64,000 nt of DNA from Atriophallophorus winterbourni. Taxonomy: Eukaryota > Platyhelminthes > Trematoda > Plagiorchiida > Microphallidae. Positions within the stretch are counted from its first letter, which is position 1; each line of letters begins with the position of its first letter. Positions 24,301 to 31,351 of this stretch are shown here, piece after piece. The notes beneath the pieces were generated by a model. That model saw only the letters and a list, made by a program, of their open reading frames with translations, was not told where the DNA came from and did no database searches. The stretch lies in NCBI GenBank assembly GCA_013407085.1, contig JACCGJ010020221.1:1-64000 (forward strand), in the 5' to 3' direction. A program made the translations under genes and the position numbers.

Positions 24301-25367
24301 AGGCAAAGTGCCGCACAGTCAGAGACTGCACGTCAGCTAAGATACTGTCAGGTTGCCCACGGCTAGACAGATATGACAAAATAAATGGTAGTGAGACTCC
24401 GTGTCTCAGCATGCAGCCCACTACCGTTGGCCAATCAATTTAGCACGATGTTAGCCGCACAGCACATAAATACTGCATTGTATGGATGAACCAAGCACAG
24501 GTGTGCACGGATGTGCAATCGTGCAGTACTTCGTGCTGTGCGGCTAACTTCGTGCTAAATCGATTGGCCAGAGGTAGTGAGCTGCATGCTAAAAAAGGCT
24601 GGAGTCTCACTACCATTTCCTGTTCTTTTTTCTTCCTTATATCTGTCTAGACCTAGGCAACCTGACAGTAACTTAGCCCACGTGCAGTCTCTGACTTTGC
24701 GACACTTTATCTGGATCAGGCTTGTGCTTTCATGCCATCATACCATACCCAGGTCTGGGTAGCCTGACAGTCTATGACTGTGCGGCACTTTGCCTGGATC
24801 AGGCTAGCACTTTCATACCATACCCAGAACCAGGCAAATCGCCAAGCAACATGGAACAGCAAAGCAAACTCGCAAAAAGAAAGCGGACAACAAAAATAGG
24901 CTGAAGCGTGTAAAAAGCAGCGTGATTTTTGTAGTTGCATTGCAATAAATTTTGTTTTTTTACAAAATATGCCGAAACAGGGAAATTTTTTTACAAAATT
25001 ATAAAGTACATTGGCGCCGCTGACATCGTGTTAGACACATACAACAAAAGGATTCCAACCAACTATTAAGCAGTTTCAACGTTGTGCGCAAGGGTCGTGC
25101 AGAAGTAGAACGAAACGTTGGAGGATGCGCGTACCGGAGGCGTCACAAATTATCCGTCTACATAGCATAGTCGACAAGTGTTCACTTGCAGATGGTTTTT
25201 ACCATGTGTGTTGATTTCAACTTCTCTCGCGTGCATCGAATAATCGATCCCGTGATGTATTTCAGGTTCCGGAAGTGGCGAACTATTTGCGAAAATTCGA
25301 TCACATGTGCGCTACCGGGGTGGATATACGTTCCATGCTGAAGGCAATATCCACAATATGCAGTTGA
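9441..25367 (+). CDS. LGMN: Legumain (asparaginyl endopeptidase, C13 cysteine protease), complete 12-exon gene
   Basis: Exons: 9441-9587, 12200-12297, 13424-13505, 15228-15307, 17043-17118, 17902-18034, 19636-19757, 20327-20416, 21258-21326, 21409-21528, 23915-24073, 25266-25367. All GT/AG, all phases agree, ~425 residues, normal for the family. Residues 1-17 ([12 protein letters not shown]...) look like a signal peptide. The catalytic domain has AGSNMW, NYRHQ (active-site Asn45, S1-pocket Arg47), [38 protein letters not shown] (catalytic His149) and EACESGSMF (catalytic Cys190). The last three exons form the weaker C-terminal prodomain ending with Cys-Ser. Sequons are visible at Asn29 and at LNNT in exon 6. 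Family members cleave after Asn and, in flukes, activate gut cathepsins and help digest blood proteins. Odd points: the usual GSNGW is GSNMW, and the usual ADVCHAY is AAVSHAY. Prodomain exons 10 and 11 are assigned mainly by phase and context. Confidence 0.93.
10395..11240 (+). mobile_element. CR1-like LINE 3' end in legumain intron 1
   Basis: A second copy of the family seen at 7360-7960. Shared block: [12 protein letters not shown] in the first and nearly identical DNA at 10755-10792; then [19 protein letters not shown] and [14 protein letters not shown]. Same orientation as the legumain gene. Stops and frame changes show it is dead. Confidence 0.7.
11245..11410 (+). mobile_element. 3' tail of a second LINE family
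   Basis: The stretch CATGTGGTATATGACTGTCC through CTACCATAAAACTTTCTGAG matches 41700-41820 and 59420-59560, where it follows LINE C-terminal coding sequence. Here only the 3' UTR remains. Confidence 0.6.
12200..12297 (+). CDS. LGMN: Legumain exon 2
   Basis: Acceptor TTCCAG, donor GTAAGT, phase 0 to 2. Encodes [14 protein letters not shown] and [18 protein letters not shown]. The first residues replace the widely conserved ADVCH with AAVSH; the MMYDDIA block is canonical. Confidence 0.92.
13076..13135 (-). repeat. Family B repeat fragment in legumain intron 2
   Basis: Contains GGATCCTGATCATCGTGTCC and a shortened CAAACAACACGAAACTG plus GTGTGTGTGATGAAAA, matching one arm of the family B unit of 4.5-5.6 kb in minus orientation. 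Confidence 0.6.
13424..13505 (+). CDS. LGMN: Legumain exon 3
   Basis: Acceptor TTATCAG, donor GTAAGT. Completes Asn and encodes [15 protein letters not shown] and [12 protein letters not shown], the conserved loop after MMYDDIA in legumains. Confidence 0.92.
13930..14100 (+). mobile_element. Short LINE RT relic in legumain intron 3
   Basis: Encodes a recognisable 'SPGPDGIHP' block as [15 protein letters not shown] near 13990-14035, the finger region of CR1/Jockey-type reverse transcriptases. Very short and stop-interrupted. Confidence 0.5.
15228..15307 (+). CDS. LGMN: Legumain exon 4
   Basis: Acceptor TTGCAG, donor GTAATT. Encodes [20 protein letters not shown] and GKKVLE plus a split codon. 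[13 protein letters not shown] is a near-invariant family motif. Confidence 0.93.
15328..15370. repeat. (TA)n microsatellite in legumain intron 4
   Basis: An uninterrupted alternating TA run of about 40 bases starting about 20 bases after the exon 4 donor. Confidence 0.95.
17043..17118 (+). CDS. LGMN: Legumain exon 5 with catalytic His149
   Basis: Acceptor TTTCAG, donor GTAAGT. Encodes [17 protein letters not shown] and NLLAFPDDN. His in SDHG is the general base of the C13 catalytic pair. Confidence 0.94.
17222..17830 (-). mobile_element. Decayed RTE-like LINE in legumain intron 5
   Basis: The DNA parallels the minus-strand RTE copy at 57184-58170 in order: the TGTTGTTGG...GTCGCTGTCTACCATGGACG piece (17228-17270), GGATGGTCCAAGTTTTGCTG, ACAGTAAACCATTTAATATG, CAAACGGGACATGACGGCAG, and GTGAGTGGGCAATGATGGC. 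Opposite orientation to legumain; heavily mutated and internally deleted. Confidence 0.7.
17902..18034 (+). CDS. LGMN: Legumain exon 6 with catalytic Cys190
   Basis: Acceptor TTTCAG, donor GTAAGT. Encodes [18 protein letters not shown], then [14 protein letters not shown] and KDVLPEHMN. Cys in EACESGS is the nucleophile; the Glu and Ser-Gly-Ser around it are intact. Confidence 0.95.
19636..19757 (+). CDS. LGMN: Legumain exon 7
   Basis: Acceptor CTGCAG, donor GTATGT. Encodes [20 protein letters not shown] and [15 protein letters not shown]. The SANPTESS-type loop and the LGDxYS segment of the S1 pocket are recognisable; the Ser after TES is Gly here. Confidence 0.93.
20327..20416 (+). CDS. 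LGMN: Legumain exon 8
   Basis: 30 codons in phase 0. Encodes [27 protein letters not shown]; matches the 'LxxxTLxxQY...SHVxQYGD' end of the catalytic domain. Confidence 0.9.
20960..21065 (-). repeat. Family B repeat fragment in legumain intron 8
   Basis: Contains CCTGATGAGTGCAAACAG and GATGAAAATGCATGCAAATG, one end of the family B unit. Confidence 0.7.
21258..21326 (+). CDS. LGMN: Legumain exon 9
   Basis: Encodes [23 protein letters not shown] in 23 codons, matching the 'L-x-V-x-x-F-Q-G' segment that opens the linker to the C-terminal domain. Intron 9 after it is only 82 bases. Confidence 0.85.
21409..21528 (+). CDS. LGMN: Legumain exon 10 (prodomain)
   Basis: 40 codons, phase 0 on both sides, acceptor CAACAG, donor GTGAGT. 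Contains [17 protein letters not shown], which I align with the 'SRDxPLxxLxRxxM' start of the legumain C-terminal prodomain. Similarity is weak, as expected for this region; the phase agreement is the stronger evidence. Confidence 0.7.
21760..22095 (-). repeat. Two family B repeat fragments in legumain intron 10
   Basis: TTTAAGGCTCACAGAACCTC (21790) and TTTCAAGGCTCACTGAACC (21990) head two related stretches that continue into ATTGTCTCC and CACAAACAGGTTGTGGTGTG, a diverged family B arm. Confidence 0.55.
22540..22830 (-). mobile_element. LINE C-terminal fragment (minus) in legumain intron 10
   Basis: On the minus strand the DNA resembles the plus-strand fragment at 23390-23710: a 'TTTGGCCACGTC' block, 'TCACGAAAC', and 'CTGTGAAGGAGGAT' in the same order. 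The corresponding protein motif is 'FGHVxR...VKEDV'. Stops interrupt it. Confidence 0.5.
23390..23710 (+). mobile_element. LINE C-terminal fragment (plus) in legumain intron 10
   Basis: Encodes [18 protein letters not shown], then [20 protein letters not shown], the end of an RTE-type or related LINE ORF2 ('RWLGHVLRM...KTWxxxVKxDL'). Inverted relative to 22540-22830. Confidence 0.6.
23915..24073 (+). CDS. LGMN: Legumain exon 11 (prodomain)
   Basis: 53 codons, phase 0 on both sides, donor GTGAGT. Encodes [17 protein letters not shown], then [18 protein letters not shown], matching the helical C-terminal domain with two Cys that pair in relatives (pattern C-F-x(8-10)-C). Confidence 0.85.
24281..24735. 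repeat. Two family A repeats head-to-head (large inverted repeat) in legumain intron 11
   Basis: Plus copy 24281-24475 runs from TGAAAGCACAAGCCTGATCC through CAGGCAAAGTGCCGCACAGT, AGACAGATATGA, GGTAGTGAGACTCC, CATGCAG and TTGGCCAATCAATTTAGCAC to ACTGCA. The minus copy 24507-24735 has the same blocks in reverse (GTGCTAAATCGATTGGCCA, TGTCTAGACCTAGGCAACC, GGATCAGGCTTGTGCTTTCA). A transcript could fold into a ~200-bp stem. Confidence 0.85.
24742..24825 (-). repeat. Partial family A repeat
   Basis: Contains AGCCTGACAGTCTATGACTG and GGATCAGGCTAGCACTTTCA, the first third of the family A unit in minus orientation, directly after the inverted pair. Confidence 0.7.
25266..25367 (+). CDS. LGMN: Legumain exon 12 (C-terminus and stop)
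   Basis: Acceptor TTTCAG. Encodes [32 protein letters not shown] and stop TGA (25365-25367). The last segment matches 'APEVxxxxxxLxxxCxxGxxxxxIxxAIxxIC' at the end of fluke legumains. Confidence 0.9.
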   Translation, partial: VPEVANYLRKFDHMCATGVDIRSMLKAISTICS

Positions 25368-26291
25368 ACTGAAAAGCATGTTACTGAGAAAAGGTGATAA
25401 TTGTTCCGAGTTTTGATTTTAAAAAAAACCAACTGGTTAACACAATTGTAGTTTTGTTTGTGTTGTTCATGATTGAAGCACAGGGTCCACTCGAGCAAGT
25501 TATGAAAACAAACAGCAACAGTGGTATTATTGATATCATATGTGGCGATCGTTGCAAAGCTAGCAACATATTCCACTTCATATCAACAAAAGGCCATCCT
25601 CGGTTAGGATGTATGAAATCACGAGTCCAGAAGAGGGTAGTATCAGAGGGCCGAATTGTCGAGGCCTAGATAAATTGATTAGGTTATACATGTTGTGATC
25701 TGACCTTGAGTGGAGCAAAGATATGCAACAGCTGTAGCACAGCTGACTGTGTGTAGTTGTATTGCAGTCGGGTGTCAGTTAAGCTAAAGAGGGCATTCTT
25801 GAACAATGTTGAAGCACACCTAGATTTTCATGATAACTATGGGCTACCGACAGATTGCAAGCGAGCTTCAATACATGTAACATGTTGAACGAAACCGCTT
25901 AGAAACAAATGAGTTTTGCACTTTACTTGATAGGCTTGTGTGAGCTGGTAATATTTCAAGTTACACACAGTCTAGCAAACAGGGTGGTACTTTGATGACT
26001 TCGGACTAGCGAGTCTCCGAACGAACGATGGCAACAGATTGCTAAAATCGACAGCTTCATCAGATGTCACAATCCACAATGGGCTAATCACCGCTTTGTA
26101 GGAAAACATGGTTCACTAAAATCGAGCAACACGTATCCCCCTCCCCGATATCACCAACCGCAGAACACGCATAATGATGAACGTGTACAATGAATACATC
26201 CAAGGTAACACAAGGATAAAAAAATGCAAATAAATCATACTGGAAAGAAGGATGAGGAGACTATACAAAGATCGCTGTCTCGTGTACACAC
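25368..26291. other. Intergenic region between convergent legumain and NFU1
   Basis: 924 bases hold the 3' UTRs of both genes. AATAAA occurs on the plus strand near 26228, but it is far from the legumain stop and I do not assign it. No repeat or further exon recognised. Confidence 0.4.
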
Positions 26292-26510
26292 TCAATCATT
26301 TGGCTTGGGACTTTTAATCGTATTCTCGGTCCGTTCAAATTGTTCCTGCGAAACGGCGTCCACTTCGTCTTCCACTTGCTCCACGCCCAGCACCTCGGGC
26401 ACGTAGAATTGGAGCATGTTTTGTACGCCACTTTTCAAAGTGACCACGGAGCTCGGACAACTGGAACAAGAACCCTGCATTTTCAGCCGGACGATGCCAT
26501 CTTTGAATTC
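26292..26510 (-). CDS. NFU1: NFU1 exon 5 with CxxC cluster ligands
   Basis: Acceptor TTTCAG. Encodes [48 protein letters not shown] and a short tail ending PND-stop. Cys-Ser-Ser-Cys binds the cluster between two subunits in NFU proteins. Confidence 0.95.
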   Translation of the reverse strand, partial: EFKDGIVRLKMQGSCSSCPSSVVTLKSGVQNMLQFYVPEVLGVEQVEDEVDAVSQEQFERTENTIKSPKPND

Positions 26511-29500
26511 CTGAAATCAAGGCAAATGTGCAGTGAAATCGAACACATGCGAGACCGATCATAAAATGCAGATGAAAAAGGAATTTCAGTTTTAGGGTCT
26601 AGAACCAAGTTTAACTTGATGATCCAGTCTTTCTGAGACGTGTCTTTTCTTAATTTTCGTTGTATGTTGTACTCTTTGAGCATTAAATGATGCGATGGCA
26701 TTCTCGAAGTGAAATCCCGGAAGGAAAAGCAACAGACTTAGAAATACAAATGAAACAGTAGACGCTATATAAAAGCGCAGCATAATCAATAATGTATGCG
26801 CCACACCACAAACTCGGTTTAGAGAAGCAGTTTGTTACTCTCACAAACTACATGTAAGTCGAGATAATACAGTACTAATGCAAAGCTGCGGGGTTAGCGA
26901 TATTGACTTCCAGATTAAACAACAACAGCCAGTAGATTGATAATGTTTAATTTCTAGTTACGAAGGGGGTAAGTCTAAACATAGTTTTCCATGCGCCATT
27001 GTCACTCACTATTCTAACGAGCAGATGCACGCAAACACGATAGATTGCGGACAGAAACTAGTAACCCCGCTCTTGTTCTGACGAAAAATTAAGGTGCTAG
27101 CATCGACAAGAATGAAGCAGTCCATGTGCATTAGTACATTGGATATTTTACGTAGCATGTACAATACTGGACGATGAAATTGCTATGTAGTGTGGGTTTG
27201 AGAGACAGTTGTGCCAGGTGATTAACTATCTGGTACGAGAGACCAAGCCCACCGTGACAAAGAACAGAACAACACAGGATGGATATGAAATGTCCAAGCC
27301 GAGACTCAGGACACAGGTTCCAGGTCCTAGAGCTGAACAGGGCCAGTGTTTATATAGAGAACAGAAAGGGGTGTGCGAAGTAAGCGTTGAAGTAGTCCGT
27401 GCAGAGTAAGACAACGCATGTTCGGATAAGGACATTGAAGCGTAAGGTTACAACACATTACAGCATGCATCCACACTGTTCAGATAAGGACATTACCGAG
27501 GTCGCACGTGGCTTGGGTGAGGACAACAATTCAATCGGCGATTCGCTGTTCATTGAATTCCACATTTCAGGAACAGCACGAACAGCAAAAACGGAGAGTG
27601 CCACGATGCAAAATACTGGACTTGCATAGAACGATCGAAAACTTGTACGAGGTTAAAAACAAAAAGCAACGAGTTAAAACAAAAAAATTTAACTTGCACG
27701 GTGTCAGGAAAGCAAGCCTGATCCAGGCAGTGTCACACAGTCAGAGACTGTGTGTGAGCTAAGTTACTGTCTGCTTTACCGGGCCCAGACATATATGAGA
27801 GAAAATGGCAGTGAGACTCTAGATCAGAAGCAGTGGCAAATCAATATAACACGATATAAGCTGCGCAGTACAAAAGTACTGCACGATTGCATATTATGGG
27901 AAATGTGTATGCATGAAATGTTTATCAAATTGAGCAATACAAACTAAGTAAGACGTACAACAAAGGTGATATCTCCACCATCCTCTTGAACAGTTGGGCG
28001 TATCCGTGTGTCTAATAATTCCTTGATCATCATGACAGTCTCATCGTCATTTTCATCAATTGGAGTGGCTGGAAACGATTAGTACAAAACTGCAGAAGCA
28101 TCATGAAAGCGGCAAATAGTTAAACTGAAAGAGAAAGTTATAATTGCGTGGCGTTTAACGAGTGTGGCATTAGACTTGAGTTCGGCCACCAAAGAAGCTA
28201 ATAGTCTCTACTCTGTGCACGCGAAAAAGAATAAATCGTACTTTGCTAAACAATGATTTTCCAATGGACTGACGGGTAAAGCGAATTGTGATTTTTAGCG
28301 AGGAAGAACTAGCAAAAGCTTACGTGTTGATGTCCGTACATTGATTTACAAGCTTTAATATTATTCATGTTTAAATCGCACGTAAGCAATCATTTAATCC
28401 GAATAAATATGCGCTTGTCTATGATTTATGTGGGTATAAAATCACAAGCCTGGATTTAAGCAGTGACGCACAGTCAGAGACTGCGCGTGGGCCTAGACAT
28501 TGTCAGGTTACCGAGGCCTATGCTTAAGTACCAACGGCATTGTTAATATTTACCAGCCTATCAGTGAGAGTGAAGCGGTAGACAAAGCTAACACTTAAGC
28601 TTGCCCTTAATCAAACATTCAATTATGGAAGACAGAATTGTCAAGCACGGGTAAACGGGAAAAGCTGTATGTGATCCAGAACAGAGTCAGCTGTCTTAGG
28701 AACACATGGAACCATGAGAGTTACAATGATAAGAAACTTCGGGGATTTTTACTTTGCGCAAAAGAACTGATTGGAAGCAATGTAACAGGATGTTAGGACG
28801 GATCAGCACTTCTGTGCTGCGTAGCTAACATCGTGCTTAATTGTAAGTAAGTAAGTAAGTAAGCTGCATGCGGAATAACTTACTTTACTTACTTTGTGCG
28901 ACTATCTCCTCCTGGAGGATGAGTCGGCTTCAAAGAAGATTCTTGGGAATTTTGGTACAAAGTGGCGTCCCCAGCACCACTCGGCGTTTGTTCGAGTCAG
29001 CTTCTCTAGCCTTTGCACAACCAAGTGCGACCTGCAAGGCAGCAGGGAGTTGCCAGAAAGAGGTGGTCTACCAGACTCTGTTCCAGGTTTTTTCTCAGGG
29101 TTTTCTCCCGAAGCCTTTCCCGCGATCAGGTATCCCGTAAGGCAGTGGAATAACACCTGAGTCTTACTGCCATTTCTATTTTCTTTTCTTATATCTGTCT
29201 AAACTTGGGCAACCTGACAGCATCTTAACCGACGTGCAGTCTTTGACTGTGCGGCACTTTGGGCATCTTGGCAAAATTTTACATTAGGTGTAACACATGC
29301 TCACCAATAAGTCTTGAAAAGTATGTATGAATGGATGAAAGCACAAGCCTGATCCAGGCAAAGTGCCGCACAGTCAGAGGCTGTACGTGGGCTAAGATAC
29401 TGTCAGGTTGCCCAGGCCTAGACAGATATGAGGGGGGATAGAAATAGAAATGGTAGTGAGACTACAGCGTATTTCAGCATGCAGCTCACGACCGTTGGCC

Positions 29501-30093
29501 AATCAATGTAGCACGATGTTAGCCGTACAGCACAGAAATGCTGCACGATTGCACATCCGTCTTGAAAAGTACATTTACAGAAATACAAACACATCATCCT
29601 CGCTATTTTGCTTCAAAGAATACCCGATTTAATTTACAAGGCTTTAAATTCTGCGATGATAAACTTACCGGTATCGTTCGGTGCATCCGTAACAATGGGT
29701 AGCCCCGACGCATAAAAATCCATTATCACGGCATAGATTTCCGGTTTGAGCAATCTCCACTCTACATCCTCTGTCTTCAACGTACAATACAATTGAAGCC
29801 AAAAAACAGACCTTGGTAATGGTTATAAAGTCCGGACCAAAGAAAACACGTTCAACGCCTTGTACGCAAAATAACTGACGGGCCAGTTTTGAAGACCCAG
29901 TTTGCGTAATGTTTGGAAAATCCATAGTACCGGAACCAAGTACACTTTTTCCGGGTAAATATTTCATGCTATTCGGATTCGGAGTGTCTAGTACTTGAAT
30001 AAACAAAAACCGAGCGCCTTGAAATTATTCGAAAACAGGTGATGACTTACATCGGCGGATTAAGGATTGACTATACCTCGTCAGATTAAACAT
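26292..30093 (-). CDS. NFU1: NFU1 iron-sulfur cluster scaffold/carrier, complete 5-exon gene
   Basis: Exons in coding order: 30093-30051, 30017-29812, 29768-29669, 28068-27959, 26510-26292. All introns are GT/AG and all phases agree; ~225 residues. Residues 1-20 ([18 protein letters not shown]) are rich in Arg, Ser and Leu without acidic residues, as in mitochondrial presequences. The NFU N-domain follows: [61 protein letters not shown]. The NifU-like domain has [18 protein letters not shown], then [18 protein letters not shown] (Cys168, Cys171), [17 protein letters not shown] and an acidic tail. In mitochondria NFU1 helps deliver 4Fe-4S clusters to lipoyl synthase and complex II. The two 5' introns are only 33 and 43 bases. 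Four of the five exons are certain; the first exon is inferred from phase, splice sites and targeting-peptide composition. Confidence 0.93.
27715..27895 (+). repeat. Family A repeat in NFU1 intron 4
   Basis: AGCAAGCCTGATCCAGGCAG, CACAGTCAGAGACTG, AGACATATATGAG, GGCAGTGAGACTC and GTACTGCACGATTGCA are in family A order; diverged. Confidence 0.75.
27959..28068 (-). CDS. NFU1: NFU1 exon 4
   Basis: Acceptor TTCCAG, donor GTACGT, 2 + 108 bases. Encodes [36 protein letters not shown]: the start of the NifU-like domain with the RPxVQxDGGD signature. Confidence 0.95.
28440..28535 (+). repeat. Truncated family A repeat in NFU1 intron 3
   Basis: AATCACAAGCCTGGATTTAA, CACAGTCAGAGACTGCGCG and TTGTCAGGTTACCGAGGCC are the first third of family A. 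Confidence 0.65.
28795..29265 (-). repeat. Family A repeat split by a later insertion
   Basis: The minus-orientation unit begins at about 28795 (CAGCACTTCTGTGCTGC, GCTAACATCGTGCTTAATTG) and resumes after 29154 with GTCTTACTGCCATTTC, TATCTGTCTAAACTTGGGC, AGTCTTTGACTGTGCGGCAC. A (GTAA)n run replaces part of the unit at 28843-28862. Confidence 0.75.
28880..29146 (-). mobile_element. 267-bp SINE-like insertion with 8-bp target-site duplication
   Basis: Flanked by GGAATAAC at 28872-28879 and 29147-29154, inside a family A repeat. Minus orientation: the left end is a TTAC/GTAA-rich tail next to TGTGCGACTATCTCCTCC. The 3' terminal block (CCTCCAGGAGGAGAT on the minus strand) recurs at 36718-36745 in another insertion, so both share a 3' end, as SINEs and their partner LINEs do. 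No protein-coding frame of known family. Confidence 0.75.
29335..29572 (+). repeat. Family A repeat in NFU1 intron 3
   Basis: Best-preserved copy: TGAAAGCACAAGCCTGATCC, CAGGCAAAGTGCCGCACAGT, GTTGCCCAGGCCTAGACAG, GTTGGCCAATCAATGTAGCA, CACGATTGCACATCCGT. Confidence 0.85.
29669..29768 (-). CDS. NFU1: NFU1 exon 3
   Basis: Encodes [33 protein letters not shown] plus one base; donor GTAAGT. Follows a 43-base intron (29769-29811). Confidence 0.95.
29812..30017 (-). CDS. NFU1: NFU1 exon 2
   Basis: 2 + 204 bases. Contains the [13 protein letters not shown] signature and GPDFITITK. The donor is a weak GTCTGT. Reading on past the donor changes to a non-homologous frame, so the 43-base intron is needed to restore the family sequence. 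Confidence 0.93.
30051..30093 (-). CDS. NFU1: NFU1 exon 1 (mitochondrial presequence)
   Basis: ATG at 30093, 14 codons plus one base, donor GTAAGT, followed by a 33-base intron (30018-30050) ending TTTCAAG. Intron retention would add an in-frame [17 protein letters not shown] fits a targeting peptide. Confidence 0.75.
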
Positions 30094-30108
30094 GCTAAAA
30101 ATAAAAAG
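30094..30108 (-). promoter_or_regulatory. Candidate splice (possibly trans-splice) acceptor just before the NFU1 start
   Basis: On the minus strand a T-rich run ends in AG, then one base, then the NFU1 ATG (TTTTTATTTTTAGCATG). Many flatworm mRNAs receive a spliced leader at such a site; an ordinary 5' UTR intron is the alternative. Confidence 0.4.
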
Positions 30109-30164
30109 GGAAAACAGGTACTGAGAAGTCAAGCTATAGCAAAGTAACTGATGATATTAAAATC

Positions 30165-30375
30165 ACAAGCCTGAATTCAGGTAAGATGCTACAGAATCAG
30201 ACTGTGTTTGAGCTGAGATACAGTCAGGTTGCCCAAGCCTAGATAGATATAAGAAAAAGAAAGTGGCAGTGAGACTTCAGCGTGTTTCCGCAAGCAGATC
30301 AGTGCCGGTGGCAAAATAATTTAGCACAGTGTATCTTGCATAGCACACAGGTGCTAGACAATTGCGCATCCGTCC
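30165..30375 (+). repeat. Family A repeat upstream of NFU1
   Basis: AAAATCACAAGCCTGAATTC, GTCAGGTTGCCCAAGCC, GGCAGTGAGACTTCAG, and TGCTAGACAATTGCGCATCC in family A order, diverged. Confidence 0.75.
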
Positions 30376-30379
30376 AGAT

Positions 30380-31340
30380 TGACTGATAAGAATAAATAAC
30401 CAGAACTTCTTGGCATGTCTAAAGGTAGGTAAGATGTAAGTTGATTGGAAGATATGATAAAAAATAGAGAACGACAGAACGCCTCGAGTAGTAATACTCA
30501 GAGCAGAATGAATCCTATGCTAAACTTTCATCCTAGCATATGAGTACATAGCAAACACATGAATTAGGCATAAGTGTGCAAGAAACAAAACATGAACCAC
30601 TTTACTCCGTCACAAACCGGGTTAAAAAGCTGGACGCTATCATAATCATGGACAGCATTAGATCGGTAGCATGTACCGAGTGCTCAAGCGCCATACAATA
30701 AATACACGTTAACATATGGAATAAGTTGGGATCTTAAAGCTACTGAGCCTGTAGAAGATTACATGTGGTAAGCACGTTGAGATGGAATGATAATAATAAT
30801 GAACGTGTATGGAAATGCACACGGAGACTGGACCTTTAAGTGTTGTGATGGTTTGTATACATACGTGACCTATGGAGGTATAATGGGTTGTGACGTTCAA
30901 GCACAAGCACAGCACTTATACCACGAACGTCAATAAGCGCAGTCTCGACTGACTGTCTGATGAGTAACGTTCTTTGGGTCGTTCTCCTGTCGTAGCATGG
31001 GCTACCTGGCAGTATCACAACCCACATTCCACTATGGCCATTATAGATGAATCCAACTCAACAGTGCATCAGCCGTCGCGCAAGATAAATCACGTGGTTT
31101 TACCTGCCGCATATAGCAAAGCGAGTAAGCGAAAACAAGATACTGATGGTCCTACTCTTTAGATTTTTCTGTCCCATTCAAATCTTTCTAATTCTTATCG
31201 TTCAGCGACCAACCTGAAGCATTTCGAAGCTTAGCACGCCCAAAATCTAAAGCTCGCAGGTCTGTATACATAGATGCTATGAATATACGAAAGCTGCGTT
31301 AATCATGCTAGCAAGCTGTTCTTGCCCTCTGCTTACATTA
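30380..31340. other. Stretch with no recognisable gene
   Basis: No exon, RNA gene or recognised repeat. It would include the NFU1 promoter on its left side. Confidence 0.35.
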
Positions 31341-31351
31341 TTTAACTATCG

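Noticed and set aside
29665..29811. Continuation of the NFU1 exon 2 frame past FITITK
   Set aside because: It loses all NFU similarity; the true sequence resumes in another frame after a 43-base intron.
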